In this document: one piece after another, positions 1-5,289 of the stretch | How the letters are laid out: every line of letters begins with the position of its first letter | Numbering within the stretch: the stretch's first letter is position 1 | NCBI GenBank assembly: GCA_015490395.1 | Contig: WFXX01000207.1 | Coordinates: forward strand, 1-5,693 | Origin: Gammaproteobacteria bacterium | GTDB lineage: Bacteria; Pseudomonadota; Gammaproteobacteria; DRLM01 | Direction: 5' to 3' | DNA length: 5,693 nt | The notes under the pieces: model-generated | Told to the model about the DNA's origin: nothing | Database searches by the model: none | What the model saw: the letters and a program-made list of their open reading frames with translations, nothing else | Made by a program: the position numbers and the translations under genes

Positions 1-830
1 CGCGGGTGGCGGCCATCTTCGGCCGCGGCGGGCCCATCATCCCTACCGGCGAGACGGTGATCCAGGCCGGCGACGAGGTCTTCTTCATCGCCGCCCGGGA
101 GCACATCCGCACCGTCATGGCCGAGCTGCGGCGCATGGAGAAGCCGGTCAAGCGCATCATCATCGCCGGCGGGGGCAACGTGGGCCGGGGCCTGGCCAAG
201 GCCCTGGAGGGCCGCTACCAGGTCAAGCTCATCGACCACAACGCAGGCCGCAGCAAGCTCATCGCCGAGGAGCTGACCCGCACCATCGTGCTGCTGGGAG
301 ATGCCGCCGACGAGGAGCTGCTGCGCGAGGAGAACATCGAGAACACGGACGTCTTCTGCGCGGTGACCAACGACGACGAGGCCAACATCCTCTCGGCCAT
401 GCTGGCCAAGCGCCTGGGGGCCAAGCGGGTCATCGCCCTCATCAACCGGGCGGCCTACGTGGACCTGGTGGAAAGCTCCCAGATCGACGTGGCCATCTCG
501 CCCCAGCACGCCACCATCGGCAGCCTGCTGGCGCACGTGCGGCGGGCCGACGTGCCCGTGGTGCACAGCCTGCGCCGCGGGGCGGCCGAGGCGGTGGAGA
601 TCGTGGCCCACGGCGATCCCGAGACCTCCAAGGTGGTGGGCCGGGCGATAGGCGAGCTCAAGCTCCCCCCGGGGACCACCATCGGGGCCCTGGTGCGGGG
701 TGATCGGGTCCTCATTGCCCATCGTGATATCGTCATTGAGCCCGAGGACCACGTGATCCTGTTCCTGGTGGACAAGCGCCGCGTCCCCGAGGTCGAGCGC
801 CTGTTCCAGGTCAGCGCTACCTATCTCTGA
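1..830 (+). CDS. trkA: Trk system potassium uptake regulatory subunit TrkA (5' end outside window)
   Basis: TrkA is the cytoplasmic NAD(H)- and nucleotide-binding subunit that gates the TrkH potassium channel at the inner membrane. About 275 residues are visible; E. coli TrkA has 458, so roughly the first 180 (most of the first RCK unit) lie upstream of the window. The visible part starts in the first RCK-C domain (VAAIFGRGGPIIPTGE, AGDEVFFIA). The second Rossmann RCK-N domain follows, with the dinucleotide-binding glycine motif GGGNVG at about 168-185 and an acidic residue after the second strand (KLIDHN), as expected for NAD binding. The segment TNDDEANILSAMLAKRLGAK is nearly the E. coli sequence. 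The second RCK-C domain (KLPPGTTIGALVRGD, EPEDHVILFLVDK) and the typical end VERLFQ complete it. The GTG at 6 lies inside a conserved domain and is not the start. trkH follows 18 nt downstream, so the two are probably co-transcribed. Identification is secure. Confidence 0.96.
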   Translation, partial: RVAAIFGRGGPIIPTGETVIQAGDEVFFIAAREHIRTVMAELRRMEKPVKRIIIAGGGNVGRGLAKALEGRYQVKLIDHNAGRSKLIAEELTRTIVLLGDAADEELLREENIENTDVFCAVTNDDEANILSAMLAKRLGAKRVIALINRAAYVDLVESSQIDVAISPQHATIGSLLAHVRRADVPVVHSLRRGAAEAVEIVAHGDPETSKVVGRAIGELKLPPGTTIGALVRGDRVLIAHRDIVIEPEDHVILFLVDKRRVPEVERLFQVSATYL

Positions 831-848
831 GCGGGGCGGCGGCGGGCT

Positions 849-2294
849 ATGCAGATCCGGGCCGTCCAGCGCATCCTGGGCCTGCTCCTCATGCTCTTCA
901 GCGTCACCATGTTGCCGCCGGCGGCGGTGGCCTGGTGGTACGGGGAGACGGCGCTGCAGGCCTTCCTGTTGGCCTTCGTGGCCGTGCTGGGGCTGGGCTT
1001 CCTGGCCTGGGCCCCGGTGGCCCGGGTGCGCGCCGACCTGCGGGTGCGGGACGGCTTTTTGGTGGCGGCCCTGTTCTGGGTGGTGCTGGGCCTCTCCGGC
1101 GCCATCCCCCTGATGCTGGCCGAGCGGCCCCACATGCCGCTGGTGGACGCGGTCTTTGAGTCCGTCTCCGGCATCACCACCACCGGGGCCACGGTGCTCA
1201 CCGGTCTCGACGACCTGCCCCGGTCCGTCCTGTGGTACCGCCAGCAGCTCCAGTGGCTGGGAGGGATGGGCATCATCGTCCTGGCCGTGGCCATCTTCCC
1301 CATGCTGGGGGTGGGTGGGATGCAGCTCTATCGGGCGGAGATGCCCGGCCCCATGAAGGAGCAGAAGCTCACCCCGCGCATCGCCGAGACCGCCAAGGCC
1401 CTCTGGTACATCTATCTCGTGCTCACCGCCGCCTGCGCCCTGGCCTACCTCCTGGTGGGCATGAGCCCGTTCGATGCGGTGGGCCACGCCTTCTCCACGG
1501 TGGCCATCGGGGGCTTCTCCACCCACGATGCCAGCATCGGCTACTTCGCCAGCCCGGCAGTGGAGGCGGTGGCCGCCCTGTTCATGATGCTGGCCGGGAT
1601 CAACTTCACCCTTCACTTCCTGGCCTGGCGGCGCATGAGTCTGGCCGTCTACTGGGCGGACTCGGAGCTGCGGGCCTACCTGGCCGTGCTCCTTGGGGCG
1701 GGCGCGGTGACCGTGGCCTACCTGGTGGGCTACGGCACCCCCTTTTGGCCGGCCCTGCACAACGGCCTCTTCCAGGTGATCTCCTTCGCCACCACCACGG
1801 GATTTACCACCACCTCCTACGAGCTCTGGCCCGGCTTCCTCCCGGTGCTGCTCATCTTCGTCAGCTTCTTCGGGGCCTGCGCCGGCTCCACGGGTGGGGG
1901 GATGAAGACCATCCGCTTCCTGCTCCTGCTCAAGCAGGGGGTGCGCGAGATCCGGCGCCTGGTCCATCCCAACGGCCAGTTCGTCATCAAGGTCAACGAG
2001 CGCACCCTCCCGGAGCGGGTCATCGAGTCGGTGTGGGGCTTCTTTTCCGTGTACGTGGCCGTGTTCGTCATCATCATGCTCCTGCTCATGGCCACGGGCC
2101 TGGACCACCTGACCGCCTTCAGCGCCGTGGCCGCCTGCCTGAACAACCTCGGCCCCGGCCTAGGGGAGGTGGCGGCCAACTACGGCGGCCTCTCGGATGC
2201 GGCCAAGTGGCTGCTGTGCCTGGCCATGCTCATGGGCCGCCTGGAGATCTTCACCCTGCTGGTGCTCTTCACCCCCGCCTTCTGGCGCCGCTGA
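849..2294 (+). CDS. trkH: Trk system potassium uptake channel subunit TrkH
   Basis: TrkH is the inner-membrane ion-conducting subunit of the Trk K+ uptake system and works with TrkA. The product is 481 residues (E. coli TrkH 483) and strongly hydrophobic, as for the four-fold MPM (TM-pore-TM) SKT family. All four selectivity-filter loops are visible: GITTTGATV (residues 108-116, filter glycine G113), VAIGGFSTHDASIGYF (from 218), ATTTGFTTT (314-322) and NNLGPGLG (432-439). The glycine-rich gating-loop region GACAGSTGGGMKTIR and the C-terminal FTLLVLFTPAFWR are also typical. The ATG at 849 is the first start codon after the in-frame trkA stop, and the N-terminus MQIRAVQRILGLL aligns with E. coli MHFRAITRIVGLL. 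The ribosome-binding site is poor (only G/C-rich sequence upstream), so translation may depend on coupling to trkA. No intrinsic terminator follows it. The alternative TrkG is less likely given the trkA linkage. Confidence 0.97.
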   Translation: MQIRAVQRILGLLLMLFSVTMLPPAAVAWWYGETALQAFLLAFVAVLGLGFLAWAPVARVRADLRVRDGFLVAALFWVVLGLSGAIPLMLAERPHMPLVDAVFESVSGITTTGATVLTGLDDLPRSVLWYRQQLQWLGGMGIIVLAVAIFPMLGVGGMQLYRAEMPGPMKEQKLTPRIAETAKALWYIYLVLTAACALAYLLVGMSPFDAVGHAFSTVAIGGFSTHDASIGYFASPAVEAVAALFMMLAGINFTLHFLAWRRMSLAVYWADSELRAYLAVLLGAGAVTVAYLVGYGTPFWPALHNGLFQVISFATTTGFTTTSYELWPGFLPVLLIFVSFFGACAGSTGGGMKTIRFLLLLKQGVREIRRLVHPNGQFVIKVNERTLPERVIESVWGFFSVYVAVFVIIMLLLMATGLDHLTAFSAVAACLNNLGPGLGEVAANYGGLSDAAKWLLCLAMLMGRLEIFTLLVLFTPAFWRR

Positions 2295-2310
2295 GCGTGG
2301 CCCCCCGGGG

Positions 2311-2318
2311 CCCCATGT
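2311..2318 (+). promoter_or_regulatory. Candidate sigma-32 (heat-shock) -10 element CCCCATGT
   Basis: The eight bases match the known RpoH -10 consensus CCCCATNT at every specified position. At 2290-2296 lies GCTGAGC, which keeps only the TGA core of the CTTGAAA -35 element, at a favourable 14-nt spacing; that TGA is also the trkH stop codon. The site stands in the only intergenic gap, upstream of the run that contains hslV and hslU, which are RpoH-controlled in E. coli. Against it, the -35 is weak and runs of C are common in this DNA. Confidence 0.45.
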
Positions 2319-2320
2319 CT

Positions 2321-2326
2321 TAGAAT
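2321..2326 (+). promoter_or_regulatory. Candidate sigma-70-type -10 element TAGAAT
   Basis: TAGAAT differs from TATAAT at one position and lies in the one AT-rich patch of the gap (2315-2327, 9 of 13 bases A/T). With a 17-nt spacer the -35 would be TGGCCC at 2298-2303, which matches TTGACA at three of six positions. No extended -10 TG is correctly placed. It could be a housekeeping start for the downstream genes, overlapping the sigma-32-like element. The predicted transcript start would be near 2333. Confidence 0.35.
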
Positions 2327-2330
2327 CGGG

Positions 2331-2366
2331 GCCCACCGAGCCCGGGGGCCGCGGGGCCCCGTGGGC
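2331..2366 (+). repeat. Nested GC-rich hairpin in the leader of the methyltransferase gene
   Basis: The inner stem is GGGGCC (2345-2350) with GGCCCC (2355-2360), closing a GCGG loop. The outer stem is GCCCAC (2331-2336) with GTGGGC (2361-2366). The right arms are contiguous; the left arms are separated by an 8-nt bulge. It lies 31 nt before the start codon and has no following T-run. It shares its first arm with the upstream inverted repeat, so the two folds exclude each other. Confidence 0.4.
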
Positions 2367-2397
2367 GGGCGCGAGCGGGGAGCCCGAAGCGAGGCCC

Positions 2398-3036
2398 ATG
2401 GAGCAGCCCGAGACCCGGCGGAAGTGGGACGATCGCTGGCGTGAGCACCAGGGCCCAGGCCAGCCGGCCCGGGTGCTGGCGGAGAACGCCCACCTGCTGC
2501 CCGCCTCGGGCGAGGCCCTGGACCTGGCCTGCGGGCTAGGGGGCAATGCCCTGCTGCTGGCCCGCCGGGGCCTGCGGGTGCGGGCCTGGGACCTGTCCGG
2601 GGTGGCCGTGGAGCGTCTGCGGGCCCAGGCCCGGGCCGAGGGCCTGCCCCTGGAGGCGGAGGAGCGGGACGTCTGCGCCCGCCCCCCGCCGCCGGGTGCC
2701 TTCGACGTGATCGTGGTGGCCCATTTCCTGGAGCGCCACTTGGCGCCGGCCTTGGTGGCGGCCCTGCGCCCGGGGGGGCTGCTCTACTTCGAGACCTATA
2801 CCCAGGAGGCCCTCTCCCCGTCGGGTCCGGGTCGGCCCGAGTGGCGGCTGGCCCCCGGGGAGCTCCTGGAGCTGTTCCGGCCGTTGCGGCCGGTGGTCTA
2901 CCGGGAGGAGGGGCTGATGGGAGACCTGCGCGAAGGCTGGCGGGACAAGGCCCTGCTGGTGGCGGTGAAGGACCCGGCCCGCCGGGGCGGGCCGTTGCCC
3001 GAGGGCTGGAGGGAGGAGCCGTGGCGCCGGGCCTGA
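2398..3036 (+). CDS. Class I SAM-dependent methyltransferase, TehB-like, substrate unknown
   Basis: This is a cytoplasmic-looking protein of 212 residues with a seven-strand Rossmann methyltransferase fold. The SAM-binding motif I is ALDLACGLGGNALLLA (residues 40-55), followed by an acidic residue after the second strand (D65 in RAWDLS) expected to hold the ribose. D91 is in the next motif, then motif II GAFDVIVVAHFLE (100-112) and RPGGLLYFETY (124-134). The N-terminal WDDRW pattern and the arrangement resemble small TehB/tellurite-type methyltransferases, but nothing shows the substrate and tellurite resistance should not be assumed. The open frame runs upstream into trkH; ATG 2398 is chosen because it directly precedes the conserved W..RW region and clears trkH. 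Its ribosome site is weak (GAGG at 2391-2394, only 3 nt away). Its 3' end overlaps hslV by 16 nt, so it probably heads the hslVU transcript. Confidence 0.85.
   Translation: MEQPETRRKWDDRWREHQGPGQPARVLAENAHLLPASGEALDLACGLGGNALLLARRGLRVRAWDLSGVAVERLRAQARAEGLPLEAEERDVCARPPPPGAFDVIVVAHFLERHLAPALVAALRPGGLLYFETYTQEALSPSGPGRPEWRLAPGELLELFRPLRPVVYREEGLMGDLREGWRDKALLVAVKDPARRGGPLPEGWREEPWRRA
3008..3016 (+). promoter_or_regulatory. Ribosome-binding site of hslV inside the methyltransferase gene
   Basis: GGAGGGAGG contains two GGAGG-type cores, ending 8 nt and 4 nt before the GTG at 3021. It is the only good Shine-Dalgarno sequence before the hslV catalytic threonine and decides in favour of the GTG start. 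Confidence 0.65.
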
Positions 3037-3596
3037 GCGCCGGTCTGGGGCAGGAGCGCCTGCACGGCACCACCGTGCTGGTGGTGCGCCGCGGCGGGCG
3101 GGTGGCCATGGGCGGGGACGGGCAGGTCAGCCTGGGGCCCACCGTGCTCAAGGGCAACGCCCGCAAGGTGCGCCGCCTGCACGGGGGCCGGGTGCTGGCC
3201 GGCTTCGCCGGGGCCACGGCGGATGCCTTCACCCTGTTCGAGCGCTTCGAGGGCAAGCTGGAGCAGCACGCCGGGCACCTGCTGCGGGCGGCGGTGGAGC
3301 TGGCCAAGGACTGGCGCACCGACCGCCTCCTGCGCCGCCTGGAGGCCCTGCTCCTGGTGGCCGACCGCCGCCACCTGCTCACCGTCTCCGGCACCGGGGA
3401 CGTCATCGAGCCCGAGCACCCGGCCATGGCCATCGGCTCGGGCGGGCCCTATGCCCTGGCCGCGGCCCGGGCCCTGCTGGAGCACACCCCGCTGGGGGCC
3501 CGGGAGGTGGTGGAGCGGGCCCTGGGGATCGCCGCCGACATCTGCGTCTACACCAACCACCAGCTGGTGGTGGAGGAGCTGGAGGCCGAGGCCTGA
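3021..3596 (+). CDS. hslV: ATP-dependent protease peptidase subunit HslV (ClpQ)
   Basis: HslV is the threonine peptidase that forms a double hexamer and degrades proteins unfolded by HslU. The precursor from GTG 3021 is 191 residues: a 16-residue leader ending in HG, then a mature chain of 175, the E. coli size. Counting from the catalytic Thr1 (HG|TTVLVV), the expected active-site residues D17, K33, G45 and S124 (IGSGGPYA) are all present. Other strong matches are AGFAGATADAFTLFE and AAVELAKDWRTDR. The GTG is chosen for its Shine-Dalgarno sequence and because the next in-frame GTG (3075) lies beyond Thr1. The leader must be removed to expose Thr1; CTG codons at 3033, 3045 or 3060 could give a shorter leader but are unlikely starts. 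One small oddity is GPTV where E. coli has GNTV. The gene overlaps the methyltransferase by 16 nt and its stop overlaps the hslU start by one base. Confidence 0.96.
   Translation: MAPGLSAGLGQERLHGTTVLVVRRGGRVAMGGDGQVSLGPTVLKGNARKVRRLHGGRVLAGFAGATADAFTLFERFEGKLEQHAGHLLRAAVELAKDWRTDRLLRRLEALLLVADRRHLLTVSGTGDVIEPEHPAMAIGSGGPYALAAARALLEHTPLGAREVVERALGIAADICVYTNHQLVVEELEAEA
3581..3585 (+). promoter_or_regulatory. Ribosome-binding site of hslU within hslV
   Basis: GGAGG ends 10 nt before the hslU ATG; a second, shorter GAGG lies at 3588-3591. Together with the one-base TGATG stop/start overlap this points to translational coupling of hslV and hslU, which suits subunits of one complex. Confidence 0.5.
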
Positions 3597-4909
3597 TGCA
3601 GCAGCCCCTCACCCCCCGGGAGATCGTCCACGAGCTGGACAAGCACATCGTGGGCCAGGCCGAGGCCAAGCGGGCCGTGGCCATCGCCCTGCGCAACCGC
3701 TGGCGGCGCAGCCAGGTCCCCGAGCGCCTGCGCAACGAGATCACCCCGAAGAACATCCTCATGATCGGGCCCACCGGGGTGGGCAAGACCGAGATCGCCC
3801 GCCGCCTGGCCAAGCTGGCCCGGGCCCCCTTCATCAAGGTGGAGGCCACCAAGTTCACCGAGGTGGGCTACGTGGGCCGCGATGTGGAGTCCATCGTCCG
3901 CGACCTGGTGGACGTGGCCATCAAGATGACCCGGGAGGAGGCCATGGCCCGGGTGCGCCCTCGGGCCGAGGCGGCGGCCGAGGAGCGGGTGCTGGATGCC
4001 CTGCTCCCCCCGGCCCGGGGCGTGCCCCAGGAGGAGTCCACCGCCCGCCAGGTCTTCCGCAAGCGGCTGCGCGAGGGGGCCCTGGACGAGCGGGAGATCG
4101 AGATCGAGGTCAGCGCCCCCCTGGGCGTGGAGATCATGGCCCCCCCGGGCATGGAGGACATGTCCTCCCAGCTCCAGAGCCTGTTCCAGAGCCTGGCCCC
4201 GGGCCGCACCCGCCGCCGCCGGCTCAAGGTGCGTGAGGCCCTGCGGGTGCTGGCCGACGAGGAGGCCGCCAAGCTCATCAACGAGGAGGAGGTCAAGGCC
4301 GAGGCCCTGCGCAGCGTGGAGCAGAACGGCATCGTCTTCCTGGACGAGATCGACAAGATCGCCCGCCGCGGCGAGCACGGGGGCCCCGACGTCTCCCGCG
4401 AGGGCGTGCAGCGCGACCTCCTGCCCCTGGTGGAGGGCTGCACCGTCTCCACCAAGCACGGCATGGTGCGCACCGACCACATCCTGTTCATCGCCTCGGG
4501 GGCCTTCCACGTGGCCAAGCCCTCGGACCTCATCCCCGAGCTCCAGGGCCGGCTCCCCATCCGCGTGGAGCTCCATCCCCTCACCGCCGAGGACTTCGTG
4601 CGCATCCTCACCGAGCCCGATGCCTCCCTGACCGAGCAGTACGCCGCCCTCATGGCCACCGAGGGGGTGGAGCTGCGCTTCACGGAGGAGGCGGTGCGCC
4701 GCATCGCCGAGATCGCCTGGCAGGTCAACGAGCGCACCGAGAACATCGGGGCCCGGCGCCTGCACACGGTGATGGAGCGCCTGGTGGAGCGCATCTCCTT
4801 CGAGGCCCCCGACCGGGCGGGGGAGACGGTGACCATCGACGTCGATTACGTGGACCGCCAGCTGGCGGACCTGGCGGGTGATGAGGACCTGAGCCGCTAC
4901 ATCCTCTGA
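3596..4909 (+). CDS. hslU: ATP-dependent protease ATPase subunit HslU (ClpY)
   Basis: HslU is the hexameric AAA+ unfoldase that feeds substrates into HslV in the cytoplasm. The product has 437 residues (E. coli 443). The N-terminus LTPREIVHELDKHIVGQ is typical. Walker A is GPTGVGKT (58-65), and the pore loop GYVG (91-94) grips substrate. An inserted I-domain of about residues 108-235 distinguishes HslU from ClpX. Walker B is IVFLDEID (246-253, D250/E251), the sensor-1 region is ILFIASGAFH, the probable arginine finger is R319 in LQGR, and sensor 2 is NIGARR (R387). The C-terminus LSRYIL matches the tail that inserts between HslV subunits and activates them. All key residues are intact, so the HslVU protease should be functional. 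The I-domain carries an Arg-rich stretch TRRRRLK at the site of a basic stretch in E. coli. The DUF971 gene follows after 5 nt. Confidence 0.98.
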   Translation: MQQPLTPREIVHELDKHIVGQAEAKRAVAIALRNRWRRSQVPERLRNEITPKNILMIGPTGVGKTEIARRLAKLARAPFIKVEATKFTEVGYVGRDVESIVRDLVDVAIKMTREEAMARVRPRAEAAAEERVLDALLPPARGVPQEESTARQVFRKRLREGALDEREIEIEVSAPLGVEIMAPPGMEDMSSQLQSLFQSLAPGRTRRRRLKVREALRVLADEEAAKLINEEEVKAEALRSVEQNGIVFLDEIDKIARRGEHGGPDVSREGVQRDLLPLVEGCTVSTKHGMVRTDHILFIASGAFHVAKPSDLIPELQGRLPIRVELHPLTAEDFVRILTEPDASLTEQYAALMATEGVELRFTEEAVRRIAEIAWQVNERTENIGARRLHTVMERLVERISFEAPDRAGETVTIDVDYVDRQLADLAGDEDLSRYIL

Positions 4910-4914
4910 AGGCC

Positions 4915-5289
4915 ATGGACGCGGACCGGCCCACCGAACTGCGCCTGCACCGCCGCTCCCGGATCCTGGAGGTGGCCTTCCCCGGAGGCGAGCGGCACCG
5001 GCTGCCCTGCGAGCTGCTGCGGGTCTACTCCCCCTCGGCGGAGGTGCAGGGTCACGGGCCGGGCCAGGAGGTGCTGGTGGTGGGCAAGGAGAGCGTGGGC
5101 ATCGAGGCCGTGGAGCCCGTGGGGCGCTACGGGGTGCGGCTGCGCTTCGACGACGGGCACGCCAGCGGCATCTACACCTGGGGCTATCTCCGCCGCCTGG
5201 GCCGGGAGCGGGAGCGGCTCTGGGCCCGCTACCTGGAGCGGCTGCGGGCCGCGGGCTACGTGCGGCGGGCGCCGGAGGAGGCGGGATGA
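4915..5289 (+). CDS. DUF971 (GBBH-like N-terminal domain) protein, function unknown
   Basis: This small protein of 124 residues is made almost wholly of a DUF971 domain, related to the N-terminal domain of gamma-butyrobetaine hydroxylase. Typical segments are TELRLHRRSRILEVAF (7-22), LPCELLRVYSPSAEVQGHG (30-48), IEAVEPVGRYGVRLRFDDGH (63-82) and SGIYTWGYLRRLG (84-96); the C-terminal tail is Arg/Glu-rich. Only one cysteine (C32) is present, so the Cys-rich zinc site of the eukaryotic hydroxylase domain is not preserved as such. There is no signal peptide or membrane segment. No catalytic function is assigned to stand-alone DUF971 proteins to my knowledge. The start ATG follows the hslU stop by 5 nt with AAGG only 2 nt upstream, suggesting coupling to hslU. 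The stop overlaps the ubiE start as ATGA. A role linked to Fe-S or quinone metabolism is only a guess from context. Confidence 0.88.
   Translation: MDADRPTELRLHRRSRILEVAFPGGERHRLPCELLRVYSPSAEVQGHGPGQEVLVVGKESVGIEAVEPVGRYGVRLRFDDGHASGIYTWGYLRRLGRERERLWARYLERLRAAGYVRRAPEEAG
5274..5281 (+). promoter_or_regulatory. Ribosome-binding site of ubiE within the DUF971 gene
   Basis: GGAGGAGG lies just before ATG 5286; the first GGAGG core is spaced 7 nt from the start. It is the strongest Shine-Dalgarno match in the window and supports the ATGA overlap start. Confidence 0.65.

Larger units (their letters stand above)
2308..2334 (+). repeat. Inverted repeat GGGCCCC-N13-GGGGCCC bracketing the promoter region
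   Basis: The left arm is 2308-2314 and the right arm 2328-2334, perfectly complementary over 7 bp. The 13-nt centre ATGTCTTAGAATC is AT-rich. No T-run follows the right arm, so it is not a standard intrinsic terminator for trkH. It could be a DNA operator-like palindrome, a weak RNA hairpin behind trkH, or chance in GC-rich sequence. Confidence 0.4.

Noticed and set aside
831..848. GGCGGCGGCGGG run between trkA and trkH as a regulatory repeat
   Set aside because: It is too short and too ordinary for this base composition to call a repeat or a control site.
1232..2323. Overlapping + strand open frame of 363 codons within trkH
   Set aside because: It is out of frame with trkH, which is identified along its whole length, and its translation is Pro/Gly/His/Arg-rich without any known motif.
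2303..2366. Rho-independent terminator after trkH
   Set aside because: GC-rich stems are present but no T-run follows either one, so a standard intrinsic terminator cannot be supported.
2197..2397. N-terminal extension of the methyltransferase back into trkH
   Set aside because: The frame is open, but it would overlap the conserved trkH C-terminus, and the extension is Gly/Pro-rich with no methyltransferase similarity. ATG 2398 fits the family better.
2333..2397. ROSE-type or FourU RNA thermometer in the methyltransferase leader
   Set aside because: The leader is almost all G/C with no U-rich pairing to the ribosome site; the expected sequence patterns are missing.
2180..3433. Long open frame of 417 codons on the minus strand across trkH end, methyltransferase and hslV
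   Set aside because: Its translation is Pro/Arg/Ala/Ser-rich low complexity with no recognisable domain, and it lies opposite three well-identified genes. Long antisense frames are expected in DNA this GC-rich.
3548..4765. Long open frame of 405 codons on the minus strand opposite hslU
   Set aside because: Composition is His/Gly/Leu-rich and repetitive, a shadow of the strong codon bias of hslU; no domain or ribosome site supports it.
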